Source: Burkholderiales bacterium
GTDB taxonomy: Bacteria; Pseudomonadota; Gammaproteobacteria; Burkholderiales; Casimicrobiaceae
Direction of reading: 5' to 3'
Length of the DNA stretch: 44,047 bases
Assembly: GCA_905339295.1 (NCBI GenBank)
Contig: CAJPFI010000039.1
Coordinates: forward strand, 1-44,047
The position numbers were made by a program, and so were the translations under genes. Under the pieces are notes generated by a model, which saw only the letters and a program-made list of their open reading frames with translations, was not told the origin of the DNA and did no database searches. Of this stretch, positions 1-7,792 are shown one piece after another (positions within the stretch are counted from its first letter, which is position 1; each line of letters opens with the position of its first letter).

Positions 1-214
1 CGCCGGCATCCGCGAACGACGCGGCGATCCGCGCCTCGAACTCGCCGACGAGCGGCCCGAAGTTCGAGTACCAGCGGTTCGCGTCGATGCGGCGCAGGTA
101 CGGCAGCAACTCGTCGGCCGTCGGGAGCGACGGCATCATCAAAGGGATGCGCTCGCGCGCCAAGGCCCTTGGCCGCAAGTCATCACACCCCAGCCGAGAA
201 TCGTTCAGGCGCAT
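1..214 (-). CDS. DegT/DnrJ/EryC1-type sugar aminotransferase, N-terminal part
   Basis: The reading frame runs leftward from an ATG at 212-214 and is open to the window edge (71 codons seen). Residues 23-70 (IPLMMPSLP, then RWYSNFGPLVGEFE) match the opening of PLP-dependent sugar aminotransferases of the DegT/DnrJ/EryC1/StrS family, where the N/Y-x-N-x-G-P segment precedes the cofactor fold. A GAGGA ribosome site lies 8 nt before the ATG. The start is 19 nt after the stop of the upstream minus-strand gene, so the two are probably co-transcribed. The family makes 3- or 4-amino sugars for O-antigen, capsule or flagellin glycans, which suits the acyltransferase genes upstream. The catalytic lysine lies outside the window. 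Confidence 0.8.
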   Translation of the reverse strand, partial: MRLNDSRLGCDDLRPRALARERIPLMMPSLPTADELLPYLRRIDANRWYSNFGPLVGEFEARIAASFADAG

Positions 215-233
215 GGTATGGGTCCTCGGGCTG

Positions 234-1442
234 TCACGACTCTTCACGCAGCGACTGCACGACCCGCTCGAGCGCGTCCACGCGATCCCTGAGCAGTCCA
301 CCACCGGAGCGGGTAAACCCCTCGATCCAGAGCGAGCGCTCCCAGATCATGCACTTCGAGTAGTCCCACCATTGATCGAGCAATTCTCGTGCGTGATTGG
401 GCTGGACTGGCGAAAGCGAACTGAAATCCGGGACCGAGCGATCCGGCGCTAGGACACGATGCCAGAACGCAGGCGACAGGAACTCTGCAAAGCGTACTTG
501 GTGAAACGCGTGAACATTGGAAATCTGCCCGTGCGCGTTCAGGGGTACCAGCGATTGGAACAGTATGTGGGCGCGCTTCGAAAAGTACCGGGCCTCCTGC
601 AGCAGGCCGGACGACAAGCCGACGAGATCCACATTGCATCGCGCCGCCAGTATTTGATAGGCGTTCTGTCGGCACAATTCCACTCGCCGGCCCAAAGCGT
701 CCCGCAACAGCGCGCGCTCGGACTCCGCGTGCCATTCGGCGAAAGGGTGGGGCTTGTACAAGACTCGCCGGGTGCCGGCAATGGCCCTGACCCTGTCGAG
801 GTAGTCCCCGAGTCCCACGACGCCGCTCGACATCCTGATGAGCGAGGCGTCGTACGGCGCTTGGGCGACGTAGACGAGCGAGTCGTCGAGATCGAACGTG
901 AATCGCCCGGCCTCCTCCAGCCGCCGCTGGTGCATTCGCACTGATGCAGCCAGCAGCGACGCCTCCAGGCGTATCTCGCTTTCCGGAACGTCGAACGCGG
1001 CAAGACGCTCGGCAATTCCGCGATGGCTGGTTCGGATCGCGATGTAGAGATCGCGCGCAAATCTGATCGGCGAAGGCCGGAGGTCGATCCAGGGGACGCC
1101 GCGATCGTTACAGACGGCTTGAAGCCAGGGCGGCAGCTCGAATGACATGAGAAGTGTCCCGGCCTTCAGATGGTCGGCGAGATAGGCCTCCGCAGCCTTC
1201 GGGATCGTCATGTAACAGGCGATCCAGCGATCCTGGTCGGGAAGTCCGCCCGCCAGGCCGTAGAACCGATCGAGCGAGAATCCGGATGCAATCGAGTCGC
1301 ATGGTGGGCGCCCGACGGGATTGCCGATGCGCAATGCCGCACCCTGGAAGATGGCCTCTTCGACGAAGTCGAGAAATCCCCACGCAAATGCGCGAGTCGG
1401 ACGAAGAAGATCCTCGCAGTACGTGATGGAGGTCACGTTCAT
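234..1442 (-). CDS. Polysaccharide biosynthesis protein with KPHP motif (GT-B-like)
   Basis: A 402-residue protein if it starts at the ATG at 1440-1442. The frame stays open upstream to 1820, but that extension is Arg/Pro/Ser-rich and unlike protein. The segment LYKPHPFAEW near residue 230 is the motif seen in capsule and sialyl/polysialyl transferase-like proteins (CMP-sugar or poly-glycerol-phosphate type GT-B folds). A FDLDDSLVYVAQ strand about 45 residues earlier looks like the start of the C-terminal Rossmann half. The C terminus (ALERVVQSLREES) is a short amphipathic helix. It sits between amino-sugar modification genes and a DegT aminotransferase, so a role in surface glycan assembly is inferred. 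No clear ribosome site precedes the chosen ATG. I cannot name the substrate. Confidence 0.65.
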   Translation of the reverse strand: MNVTSITYCEDLLRPTRAFAWGFLDFVEEAIFQGAALRIGNPVGRPPCDSIASGFSLDRFYGLAGGLPDQDRWIACYMTIPKAAEAYLADHLKAGTLLMSFELPPWLQAVCNDRGVPWIDLRPSPIRFARDLYIAIRTSHRGIAERLAAFDVPESEIRLEASLLAASVRMHQRRLEEAGRFTFDLDDSLVYVAQAPYDASLIRMSSGVVGLGDYLDRVRAIAGTRRVLYKPHPFAEWHAESERALLRDALGRRVELCRQNAYQILAARCNVDLVGLSSGLLQEARYFSKRAHILFQSLVPLNAHGQISNVHAFHQVRFAEFLSPAFWHRVLAPDRSVPDFSSLSPVQPNHARELLDQWWDYSKCMIWERSLWIEGFTRSGGGLLRDRVDALERVVQSLREES

Positions 1443-1953
1443 GAGGGTCTCTCGCCGGGACGCGAGCGCCGCCAGCTCAGCACCGGTTGCCGCGCCCCGC
1501 ACGATGCCCCACTCCCGCGTGTGCGTGACGGTCGAGGGGCACATGCATGCCGGTGCGTGAACAACGAGGCTTCCCCGGTTCCGGAAGTTCCCTCCTCCAG
1601 GTCGACGCGCGCGAAGCCTCCGCACCCCGGCCAGGCTGGCGGAGGCAGCATGGGCGAGGCTCGTGGCAAGGTTCCGCTGCCCGGATTCGTGCCCGGGGGA
1701 GCGCAAGCGCGGACTTGCGAAAGGCGGATGCGGACGATGGCGAGCATCCGTTCGTTCCGAGGGAGGTCGTAGTCGAACGCGACCACGTTGCGGCACCCGT
1801 TGAGAATTGGTAGTCCACACAGGTCTCCGCGACGCGAGAACCGCCCTGCCCAGTCAATTCGACGATCGCGCCGATCGCGTTTCCGTTTGAGGAGCGGCTT
1901 GCCCGGACACATCGGCAGGCAAGTGCACGAACGTTCACGCGACGTCTCGAAGG
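1443..1953. other. 511-bp gap, possible decayed coding sequence
   Basis: No convincing intact gene. On the minus strand two frames hold short protein-like stretches (GLPILNGCRNVVAFDYDLPR around 1750-1815 and NAIGAIVELTGQGG around 1830-1875). They are in different frames and run into low-complexity Arg/Pro sequence. This is what a frameshifted, degraded gene would look like, but it could be chance. The gap separates the tightly overlapping acyl-modification operon from the two downstream glycan genes. Confidence 0.3.
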
Positions 1954-2592
1954 TCAATGCGTTCGAACCAAGCGCGCACCGGGATTCGGAAACTCCGGTG
2001 ACACGAACATCCCCGCCAGGATGGCGCCTCGATAGGTCCCGGCGACGTCGATCTCACCCGGTCCCGGGAATTGCGTGCGGTCGGCGAACTGCACGCCCGT
2101 GCCGAGCACCGAGTGCGCCCCCACGCTCGCCAGCGCGCCGATCACGACCCCGCGCGCGAACCAGCACCAGGGTGCGATCTCGGCCGCCGTGCCGATGCTC
2201 GTCGCGGCACCGACGATCGTGCCGCGACCGATGTGCACGTCCGGCTCGATCGACGCATTCGGCCCCACCAGCACGTTGTCGGCGAGCACCGCCGAGGGGT
2301 CGACATGCGCGCGGGGATGGACCAGCGTTGCGCAGCGATAGCCTTTGATCCTGAGCTTCGCCCAAAGGTCGAAGCGCGCGTAGTTGAGCGCCGAGAGGCC
2401 GATGGCGGCGAAGACGTGGGTCGCGTCGGCCGGATGGTCGGCGAGGAAGTCGAGCGGGTCGGTGGCGATGCGATCGGGCGTCAGTTCGACGACGCGTACG
2501 TTGCCGGTGCCACGTTCCATGATGCCGATCGCGCCGGCAAGCGTCGCGAGCGGCGCCTCGCCGATCACGACGAGCTGGCGCACGTCGCTCAC
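1954..2592 (-). CDS. NeuD-like sugar O/N-acyltransferase (left-handed beta-helix)
   Basis: A 212-residue protein. Residues 1-85 form the small Rossmann-like domain typical of NeuD/PglD acyltransferases (LVVIGEAPLATLAGAIGI). Residues about 90-195 are hexapeptide repeats of a left-handed beta-helix (HVDPSAVLADNVLVGPNASI, VHIGRGTIVGAATSIG), which binds acyl-CoA or acyl-ACP. The usual N-terminal GxGG is degenerate (GEAPLA). The start overlaps the stop of the Rieske gene by 4 nt (ATGA), so translation is coupled. It is one of two such acyltransferases in the operon. The presence of an ACP and KASIII suggests that the donor may be an unusual acyl group, but this is inference. Confidence 0.72.
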   Translation of the reverse strand: MSDVRQLVVIGEAPLATLAGAIGIMERGTGNVRVVELTPDRIATDPLDFLADHPADATHVFAAIGLSALNYARFDLWAKLRIKGYRCATLVHPRAHVDPSAVLADNVLVGPNASIEPDVHIGRGTIVGAATSIGTAAEIAPWCWFARGVVIGALASVGAHSVLGTGVQFADRTQFPGPGEIDVAGTYRGAILAGMFVSPEFPNPGARLVRTH

Positions 2593-3707
2593 GCGGCCTC
2601 CATCAGGCGCCGGTAGACCTTAGCGACGCGCCGCAACCGGTACTCGTAGGCGCCGTGGTAAGCGCGCGGCGTGCCGTCGTGAAATCCGCGTTGCAGGCCC
2701 TCGAACACGGCGACATCCTCGTCGATCACGCGCTTCTCGGCCTTGAGCTGTCCCCAGAGAATCGCCGGGGCCGCAGGGAGTCGCTGCTTCCTTCGTCCGA
2801 GCGCCATGGTGAGCCGCACCTCGGTGCGATCGGGGGTGATCGGGCAGAACTGCTGGATCAGGTGCACCACCCCCGCCATCACGACGTAGTTGACGTTGGG
2901 ATAGATGAACAGGTTCAGGTACTCGCCGGTCTCCGTGCAGCGCTCGACCGCCTCGTGCCAAGGCCAGGCCTGGAAGTCGAAAGGCGCGCGCGCCTCGTAC
3001 GACAGCTCCCGCAGGTCGTCCTCGATCGCGTCGTCCGGGACGGGCGGCGGCGATGCGGGACGCTCGCCGGGCGCCGCGGGACGCAACGTCGGCATCAGCG
3101 ACGCGAAGCTCGACGCGTGCACGAATGGAACGTGGTTCCAGTCGATCACGTTCTCGAAGTTGAGCTTCCAGTTGTACGCGCCGTCGAACTTCGCGAACAA
3201 CGCGTCGTCGCCGACGACACCGGTCACCGCCTCCAGCCGCTCGAGGAACGGCCCGTGGAACTGCTCGTCGATCGGCATCGGGTCGGAATCGAGGTTGACG
3301 AACACGAGACCGCCGACCACGCGCAGCGCGACCGGCTTCAGGTGCAGCGTCGCGATCGTCCCGGCGGCGAAGCCGTAGTTCGCCTCGTTGCCGGGAACCG
3401 ACTTGACGCGGCCGGCGTCGTCGTAGACCCAGCCGTGGTAGGGGCAGGCGAGGCGCCGCTGGCCGAAGTCGGCGTTCTGCACCGGCGACTGGCGATGCGC
3501 GCACTGGTTGACGAACGCCTTGAGCCCGTCTGCCGTGTTCTGCACGACGACCGGGATGCCGCCGATGCGATGCGTCACGAACGCGTCGGGCGCGTCGAGC
3601 AGCGAGCGGAAGCCCGCGAGGATCCACAACCGCCGGAACAGGCGCCGCTCCTCGCCGACGAGGACCTCGGGCGAGGTGTAGTCGGTCGAGGCGAGGATCG
3701 AGTGCAT
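2589..3707 (-). CDS. Rieske non-heme iron oxygenase, alpha-subunit type
   Basis: A 372-residue protein. The N-terminal Rieske domain has C69-x-H71 and C88-x2-H91 (QCAHRQSP, CPYHGW), the complete ligand set of a [2Fe-2S] cluster. The catalytic domain has the mononuclear iron motif D189-x2-H192-x4-H197 (VIDWNHVPFVH). These are the signatures of ring-hydroxylating and other Rieske oxygenases, which need an external reductase and O2; no reductase gene is adjacent. It sits inside an amino-sugar/acyl modification operon, its start overlapping the acetyltransferase stop by 1 nt (TGATG). The substrate may be an acyl chain or sugar rather than an aromatic compound. The family is certain and the substrate unknown. 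Confidence 0.88.
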   Translation of the reverse strand: MHSILASTDYTSPEVLVGEERRLFRRLWILAGFRSLLDAPDAFVTHRIGGIPVVVQNTADGLKAFVNQCAHRQSPVQNADFGQRRLACPYHGWVYDDAGRVKSVPGNEANYGFAAGTIATLHLKPVALRVVGGLVFVNLDSDPMPIDEQFHGPFLERLEAVTGVVGDDALFAKFDGAYNWKLNFENVIDWNHVPFVHASSFASLMPTLRPAAPGERPASPPPVPDDAIEDDLRELSYEARAPFDFQAWPWHEAVERCTETGEYLNLFIYPNVNYVVMAGVVHLIQQFCPITPDRTEVRLTMALGRRKQRLPAAPAILWGQLKAEKRVIDEDVAVFEGLQRGFHDGTPRAYHGAYEYRLRRVAKVYRRLMEAA

Positions 3708-4342
3708 CAGCGCGAGAAGACGATCTTCGCGGGATTCCCGAACACGGTGCAGTCGGGCGGCACGTCCTTGACGACGATGCTCCCGGCGCCGATGACCGCG
3801 CGGTCACCCACTTTCACGTCCGGCAGGATGCAGCTGTGCGGGTGGATCTGGACGGCGTTGCCGATGCGGGCGCGCGCGCCGATGAACGTGAAGCTCGCGA
3901 TCTGCACGTAATCGCCGATCGTGACGTCGTGGCCGATCACCGACATCGACAGGATCGTGACGAAATCCCCGATGCGGGTGTCGCTGCCCACCTGCACCTT
4001 GCGCTCGAAGATGATCCCCTGCCCGAGCCTGGCGGACGCCGGATAGGCGACCTCGGTGCGCAGATTGATGAACTCGACGCCCTGGGCGACCAGCGGCGCC
4101 GCATACTTGACGCGCATCTGCGGCTCTCCGAGCGCGCACAGCCAGATCTCGTTTGGATCCGCCTTGTAGGTGAACGGGCTGCCGAGGATCGGCTTGTCGA
4201 TGCCGAAGCCATCGAGGATGTGCGGGCGGTCGTCGAGGAAGCCCTTGATCGTCCACTCGCGGTGGTTGGCGTAGTCGGCGTCGCACTGCCAGTAGATCGT
4301 GCGGCCGAAGCCGCCCGCGCCAATGATGACGAGGTCCTTCAT
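3707..4342 (-). CDS. NeuD/PglD-family acyltransferase
   Basis: A 211-residue protein with the classic two-part NeuD/PglD layout. The N-terminal nucleotide-sugar-binding Rossmann domain starts DLVIIGAGGFGRTI (GxGGxG at residues 8-13). A C-terminal left-handed beta-helix of hexapeptide repeats (residues about 100-200) ends with the typical VFGNPAKIV. A likely catalytic histidine lies in VIGHDVTIGDYV. Family members N-acetylate UDP-4-amino sugars. It lies 9 nt after the SDR stop... on the same strand, and is followed without a gap by the Rieske gene. The DegT aminotransferase at the end of the cluster could provide its amino-sugar substrate. Confidence 0.85.
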   Translation of the reverse strand: MKDLVIIGAGGFGRTIYWQCDADYANHREWTIKGFLDDRPHILDGFGIDKPILGSPFTYKADPNEIWLCALGEPQMRVKYAAPLVAQGVEFINLRTEVAYPASARLGQGIIFERKVQVGSDTRIGDFVTILSMSVIGHDVTIGDYVQIASFTFIGARARIGNAVQIHPHSCILPDVKVGDRAVIGAGSIVVKDVPPDCTVFGNPAKIVFSR

Positions 4343-4351
4343 CGCCTGCTC

Positions 4352-5095
4352 CTAGCTGATCGTGAGTCCGCCGTCCATCACCAGCGTCGTCCCTGTGATC
4401 CAGCGGCTCGCGCCGGACAGGAAGAAGACCGCCGCGTTCGCGACATCCGCGGGCTTGCCGAAGCCGAGCGGATAGGCGGCGCGTTGCGCGTCGAGCGATG
4501 CGACAATCGACTCCGTGGCGGCGAGCAGTGGCGTCTCGACCAGCGCGGGCGCGAGACAGTTGACGCGGATGCCGCGTTTCGCCACTTCCATGGCCATGCA
4601 GCGCATCGTGGCGATGAGCGCCGCCTTGGTGCCCGAGTAGGCACCGACGCCGGCCACGCCGATGTACGCCGCGATCGACGACATGAACAGGATCGAGCCG
4701 TTGGCTGCGACCAGGTTCTTCGCGAGCAGCTTCTGCGTCATCAGCATCGGCGCCTCGTAGTTGATCTTCCAGACGTCGGCCAGGTGCTGCGGTGTTGCCA
4801 GGCGCATCGGCGACAGGCGCGAGATGCCGGCACTGTGCACGATGCCGTCGAGCGTGCCGCAGGCGGCGATGACCTTGTTACGGCCTTCGGCCTCGTTAAG
4901 GTCGGCGACCACGACAGCGTGGCCGTCGCCTTCGAGCGCAGCGCGGGTATCGCCCAGGCGCGGCTCGTCGCGCCCCGTGGCGACGATCGCGGCACCGCGG
5001 CCGGCGCAGGCGATCGCGATCGCTCGCCCGAGGCCCGACGAGGCGCCGGTGACGAGCAGGCGCTTCCCCGCGAGCGAGTACGGATCGTCGCTCAC
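4352..5095 (-). CDS. SDR-family oxidoreductase (3-oxoacyl-ACP reductase-like)
   Basis: A 247-residue classical short-chain dehydrogenase. The cofactor motif TGASSGLG is at residues 16-23, a serine sits in FMSSIAAY, and the catalytic YSGTK gives the Y-x3-K pair. The FabG-like C terminus ends GTTLVMDGGLTIS. The start is a GTG at 5093-5095 that overlaps the KASIII stop (GTGA), which indicates coupling. Directly after ACP and KASIII genes, the simplest role is reduction of a 3-ketoacyl-ACP to a 3-hydroxyacyl-ACP destined for an amino-sugar N-acyl group. A role in sugar oxidation/reduction is also possible. Confidence 0.82.
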   Translation of the reverse strand: MSDDPYSLAGKRLLVTGASSGLGRAIAIACAGRGAAIVATGRDEPRLGDTRAALEGDGHAVVVADLNEAEGRNKVIAACGTLDGIVHSAGISRLSPMRLATPQHLADVWKINYEAPMLMTQKLLAKNLVAANGSILFMSSIAAYIGVAGVGAYSGTKAALIATMRCMAMEVAKRGIRVNCLAPALVETPLLAATESIVASLDAQRAAYPLGFGKPADVANAAVFFLSGASRWITGTTLVMDGGLTIS

Positions 5096-6126
5096 ACTAC
5101 CACCAGCTCGGGCATCACGATGCCCTCGGTGCGAACGATGCAGCTTCCCCACGACAACCCGATGCCGAAGCCCGACATCAGCACGGTTGCCGGTCCGGAT
5201 GTCAGCGCGTCGCGCAGTCTGACGGTCATCGTCAGGGGTACCGACGCCGAGCTGGTGTTGCCGAAATCGTAGAGCGTCGACGGGACCTTTTCGGGCGCGA
5301 GCTGCAGTTTCTTGCGGATGGTCTCGTTGATCATCCGGTTCGCCTGGTGCAGCACGAAGTAATCGATCGACTCGAGCGGGGTCTTTGCGTATTCGCACAG
5401 CGACCGGAGCGCCGGCGGCACCCGCTGCGTCGAGAAATTGAGCACCGCAGTGCCGTCGAGGATCAGATCGGCGTCGCGACGAGTCTCGCCGTCGGCGTCC
5501 CTGCGTGGGAGCAGGTGATGGATTTGCGTCGGTTCGCGATGCCCGCCAACGGGCAGGATGATCGCGCGATATCCCGACCCGTCGCTGTTGAGGTCGAAAT
5601 GGATCGGCGGCGCGCCGGGATCGAATTCGAGCGCCGTCGCCGTGCCGCAATCGGAGAACAGCGGATCGTTCAGGCTCGCGCACTTGTCGCCGACGAGGAG
5701 CAGCGCTTTCTTGATCCCGCCCGACGAGAGCATGCTTCCGACGGTGTAGATCCCGAATGGATAGCCTGAGCAGCCGAGGTTGATGTCGTAGGCGATCGTG
5801 GTTGTCGGCAGCTTCATCCGGTCCTGGATGATGATTGCCGTCGCCGGGATCAGGTAGTCCGGAGATTGGGTGACCACGATCAGCGCATCGATCTCCTCGC
5901 GCGTCCATTCCACGGCGTCAAGCAGGCGCTCGGCAGCGGCCTTCGCCAGGTCGGAAAAGAACTGCCACGGATAGCAGATGCGGCGCGTGAGTATCCCGAT
6001 GTTGCGCACGAGCCGCTCGCGCTCGGAGCGCTTGTCCTCGGCGCAGTCGAGATTCCCGACCGATGCCTTCGGGACGCAGGACGCGAGCCCCCTGATGCGT
6101 ACCCGCTCGAGCGTGACGGCGGCCAT
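5092..6126 (-). CDS. 3-oxoacyl-ACP synthase III (KASIII/FabH-like)
   Basis: A 344-residue thiolase-fold protein with the full Cys-His-Asn triad: C119 (NLGCSGYP), H260 (VLHQANRM) and N290 (YDFGNTSSASVP). It is FabH-like rather than FabF-like. The long open frame upstream to 6468 is spurious, because the ATG at 6124-6126 overlaps the ACP stop by 1 nt. KASIII enzymes condense a short acyl-CoA with malonyl-ACP. Paired with a dedicated ACP and an SDR it should build a short 3-keto/3-hydroxyacyl-ACP. Comparable ACP/KASIII/reductase sets occur in glycan islands such as the viosamine island of Pseudomonas syringae, as far as I recall. Confidence 0.88.
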   Translation of the reverse strand: MAAVTLERVRIRGLASCVPKASVGNLDCAEDKRSERERLVRNIGILTRRICYPWQFFSDLAKAAAERLLDAVEWTREEIDALIVVTQSPDYLIPATAIIIQDRMKLPTTTIAYDINLGCSGYPFGIYTVGSMLSSGGIKKALLLVGDKCASLNDPLFSDCGTATALEFDPGAPPIHFDLNSDGSGYRAIILPVGGHREPTQIHHLLPRRDADGETRRDADLILDGTAVLNFSTQRVPPALRSLCEYAKTPLESIDYFVLHQANRMINETIRKKLQLAPEKVPSTLYDFGNTSSASVPLTMTVRLRDALTSGPATVLMSGFGIGLSWGSCIVRTEGIVMPELVVV

Positions 6127-6389
6127 CAGTGCCCCTTCTTCACGCGGACTTTCGCGAGGATGTCGCCTACGGTCACGCACTCCTTGAGGTCGTTGCCCGT
6201 GATCGTCACGCCATGGTCGGTGTCGCACATCACGATGACGCCCAGCGCGGCCAGGCTGTCCCACTCGGGCAGGTCGGCAAGTTTCGTGTCGCCCGCGACG
6301 GGGACCGCGGTCTGGAAGTCGACCGCGACGACGAACTGCTCGACGAACGAGGCCAGTTCGGCTGGGTCGGGCGGGCCTGCGGTGCTCAT
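6126..6389 (-). CDS. Acyl carrier protein
   Basis: An 87-residue acidic protein. The phosphopantetheine attachment serine is S45 in PEWDSLAALG (D-S-L). I chose the ATG at 6387-6389, preceded by GAGAC 5 nt upstream, because it gives the usual ACP length. An in-frame ATG at 6441-6443 would add 18 basic residues. It is the first gene of the minus-strand operon and overlaps the KASIII start (TGATG). As a cluster-specific ACP it probably carries the acyl group made by the KASIII/SDR pair to one of the two hexapeptide acyltransferases. About 300 bp separate it from the divergent azlC. Confidence 0.8.
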   Translation of the reverse strand: MSTAGPPDPAELASFVEQFVVAVDFQTAVPVAGDTKLADLPEWDSLAALGVIVMCDTDHGVTITGNDLKECVTVGDILAKVRVKKGH

Positions 6390-6649
6390 CGGGGTCTCGC
6401 GGCGGAAGAAGCGGTATCGGGAATCGGGAAATGCAAATGTCATGCCACCGGCATGGGCCGTTGCCCATCCCGGCTCGCGCCCGGTGACGGCGGGGATCGC
6501 CGCATCTTAACCGCTGGCCGACGACAACCCGGTGATTTCAGGCCGGTTGACTGCGGGGGAGCGCGAGCGCTCGACCGGCGAACGCGGTCCGGGAGGCGGC
6601 GCGCGGCGCCGATGATGCGGCGCGCCAGTCGCGTAGAATCGCCGCCACC

Positions 6650-6673
6650 GAGGGGAGGCGCCCGCCTCCCCTC
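6650..6673. promoter_or_regulatory. Perfect 11-bp-arm hairpin in azlC leader
   Basis: GAGGGGAGGCG (6650-6660) and CGCCTCCCCTC (6663-6673) are perfect inverted repeats with a 2-nt centre. They are followed by CTCGTTTT and then the azlC ATG 26 nt later. A TAGAAT that could serve as a -10 element lies at 6634-6639, just upstream, so the hairpin would be near the 5' end of the azlC mRNA. It could be an attenuator-like structure, a protein-binding palindrome, or a terminator for plus-strand read-through. The remaining 6444-6649 interval shows nothing else I can support. Confidence 0.45.
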
Positions 6674-6698
6674 CTCGTTTTCCCGGCCTTCCGATCCG

Positions 6699-7406
6699 AT
6701 GCGCCACCTGCTCGCCTCGAGGGACTTCCGCGAAGGCTTCGTCGAGATGCTGCCCGCGTGCGTCGGCCTGGTGCCATTCGGCCTCGTGTGCGGGGTGGGC
6801 GCGGCGGCGGCTGGCGCGGACTGGTTCGCGGCGCTCGGCATGGCGCTGATCATCTTCTCGGGCGCGGCGCAGGTCCTCGCCGTGCAGCTCTATGCGGCGA
6901 ACGCGCCGGTCGCGATCATCGTGCTGACCTGCTTCGTGCTGGGCCTGCGCTTCCTGATGTACAGCGCCGCGATGGCGCCGTACCTCAAGCCGCTGCCGAG
7001 GTCGTGGCAGCGAGGGCTCGCGTTCCTGCTCACCGACCAGGCGTTCGCGGCGGCGATACGGCGCTTCAACGCGAAGGACGACCCGCGCGGCGGCGGGCTG
7101 CACTTCCTGGGCTGCGGCGTCGCGCTCTGGGGCATGTGGATCGTCACGAACATGGCGGGATTCTTCGCGGGAAGCTCGATTCCCGCCTCGTGGTCGCTCG
7201 ACTTCGCGGTGCCGCTGTGCTTCATCGCGCTCGTCGCGCCGCTGTTCCGCACCACGCCGTCGATCGCCGCCGCGGTCGTCGCGGGCGTCGCCGTCGTCGC
7301 GCTCGAGGCGCTGCCGATGAAGCTCGCGCTGGTCGCGGCGGGCCTGATCGGCATCGTCGCCGGCACGCTCGTCGACATGATGGGGGAGCGGTGGAAGGCG
7401 CGCTGA
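6699..7406 (+). CDS. azlC: AzlC-family branched-chain amino acid exporter, large subunit
   Basis: A 235-residue membrane protein of the AzlC/YgaZ family, starting at the ATG 6699 (MRHLLASRDFREGF). The opening GFVEMLPACVGLVPFGLVCG and the FLTDQAFA motif in the middle are family signatures. About six hydrophobic segments are visible. With AzlD it forms an inner-membrane exporter of branched-chain amino acids or analogues (YgaZH in E. coli). The last 16 nt overlap the azlD start, giving translational coupling. The longer open frame from 6129 is a shadow. Confidence 0.88.
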   Translation: MRHLLASRDFREGFVEMLPACVGLVPFGLVCGVGAAAAGADWFAALGMALIIFSGAAQVLAVQLYAANAPVAIIVLTCFVLGLRFLMYSAAMAPYLKPLPRSWQRGLAFLLTDQAFAAAIRRFNAKDDPRGGGLHFLGCGVALWGMWIVTNMAGFFAGSSIPASWSLDFAVPLCFIALVAPLFRTTPSIAAAVVAGVAVVALEALPMKLALVAAGLIGIVAGTLVDMMGERWKAR

Positions 7407-7720
7407 AGCTCTGGATCGTGATCGTCGTCGTCGGCGCGCTCAACTACCTGTCGCGCCTGTCGTTCATCGCGTTCTTCGCGAGCCGCGAGATGCCGCCGCT
7501 GCTCGCCCGCGCACTCAAGTTCGTGCCGGCCGCGATGCTGACCGCGCTGGTCGTGCCGATGGTTCTCGTTCCGCCGACCGCCGAGGCGCTGGCCGGAACG
7601 AGTCCGCGCGTTCCGGCGGCGATCGTCGCCACGGTCGTCGCGTTCTTCACGCACAGCACGCTGAAGACGCTCGGCGCGGGCATGGCCGCGCTGTGGCTCG
7701 CGCAGGCGCTGGCGCGCTAG
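7391..7720 (+). CDS. azlD: AzlD-family branched-chain amino acid exporter, small subunit
   Basis: A 109-residue hydrophobic protein starting at the GTG 7391 inside the end of azlC. It carries the family pattern NYLSRLSFIAFFASREMP near the N terminus, corresponding to TxxxRxxPF/LF in AzlD/YgaH, and three to four membrane segments. It is the partner of AzlC in branched-chain amino acid export. The stop at 7718-7720 is followed by 72 nt to the MoxR ATPase gene. Confidence 0.84.
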   Translation: MEGALKLWIVIVVVGALNYLSRLSFIAFFASREMPPLLARALKFVPAAMLTALVVPMVLVPPTAEALAGTSPRVPAAIVATVVAFFTHSTLKTLGAGMAALWLAQALAR

Positions 7721-7792
7721 CGCGCGGGCCGGCGCTCCCCGCCGCAATCGCGGTAACATCTCGGATCCGCCCCCCCATCCCCGCCGCGGACC

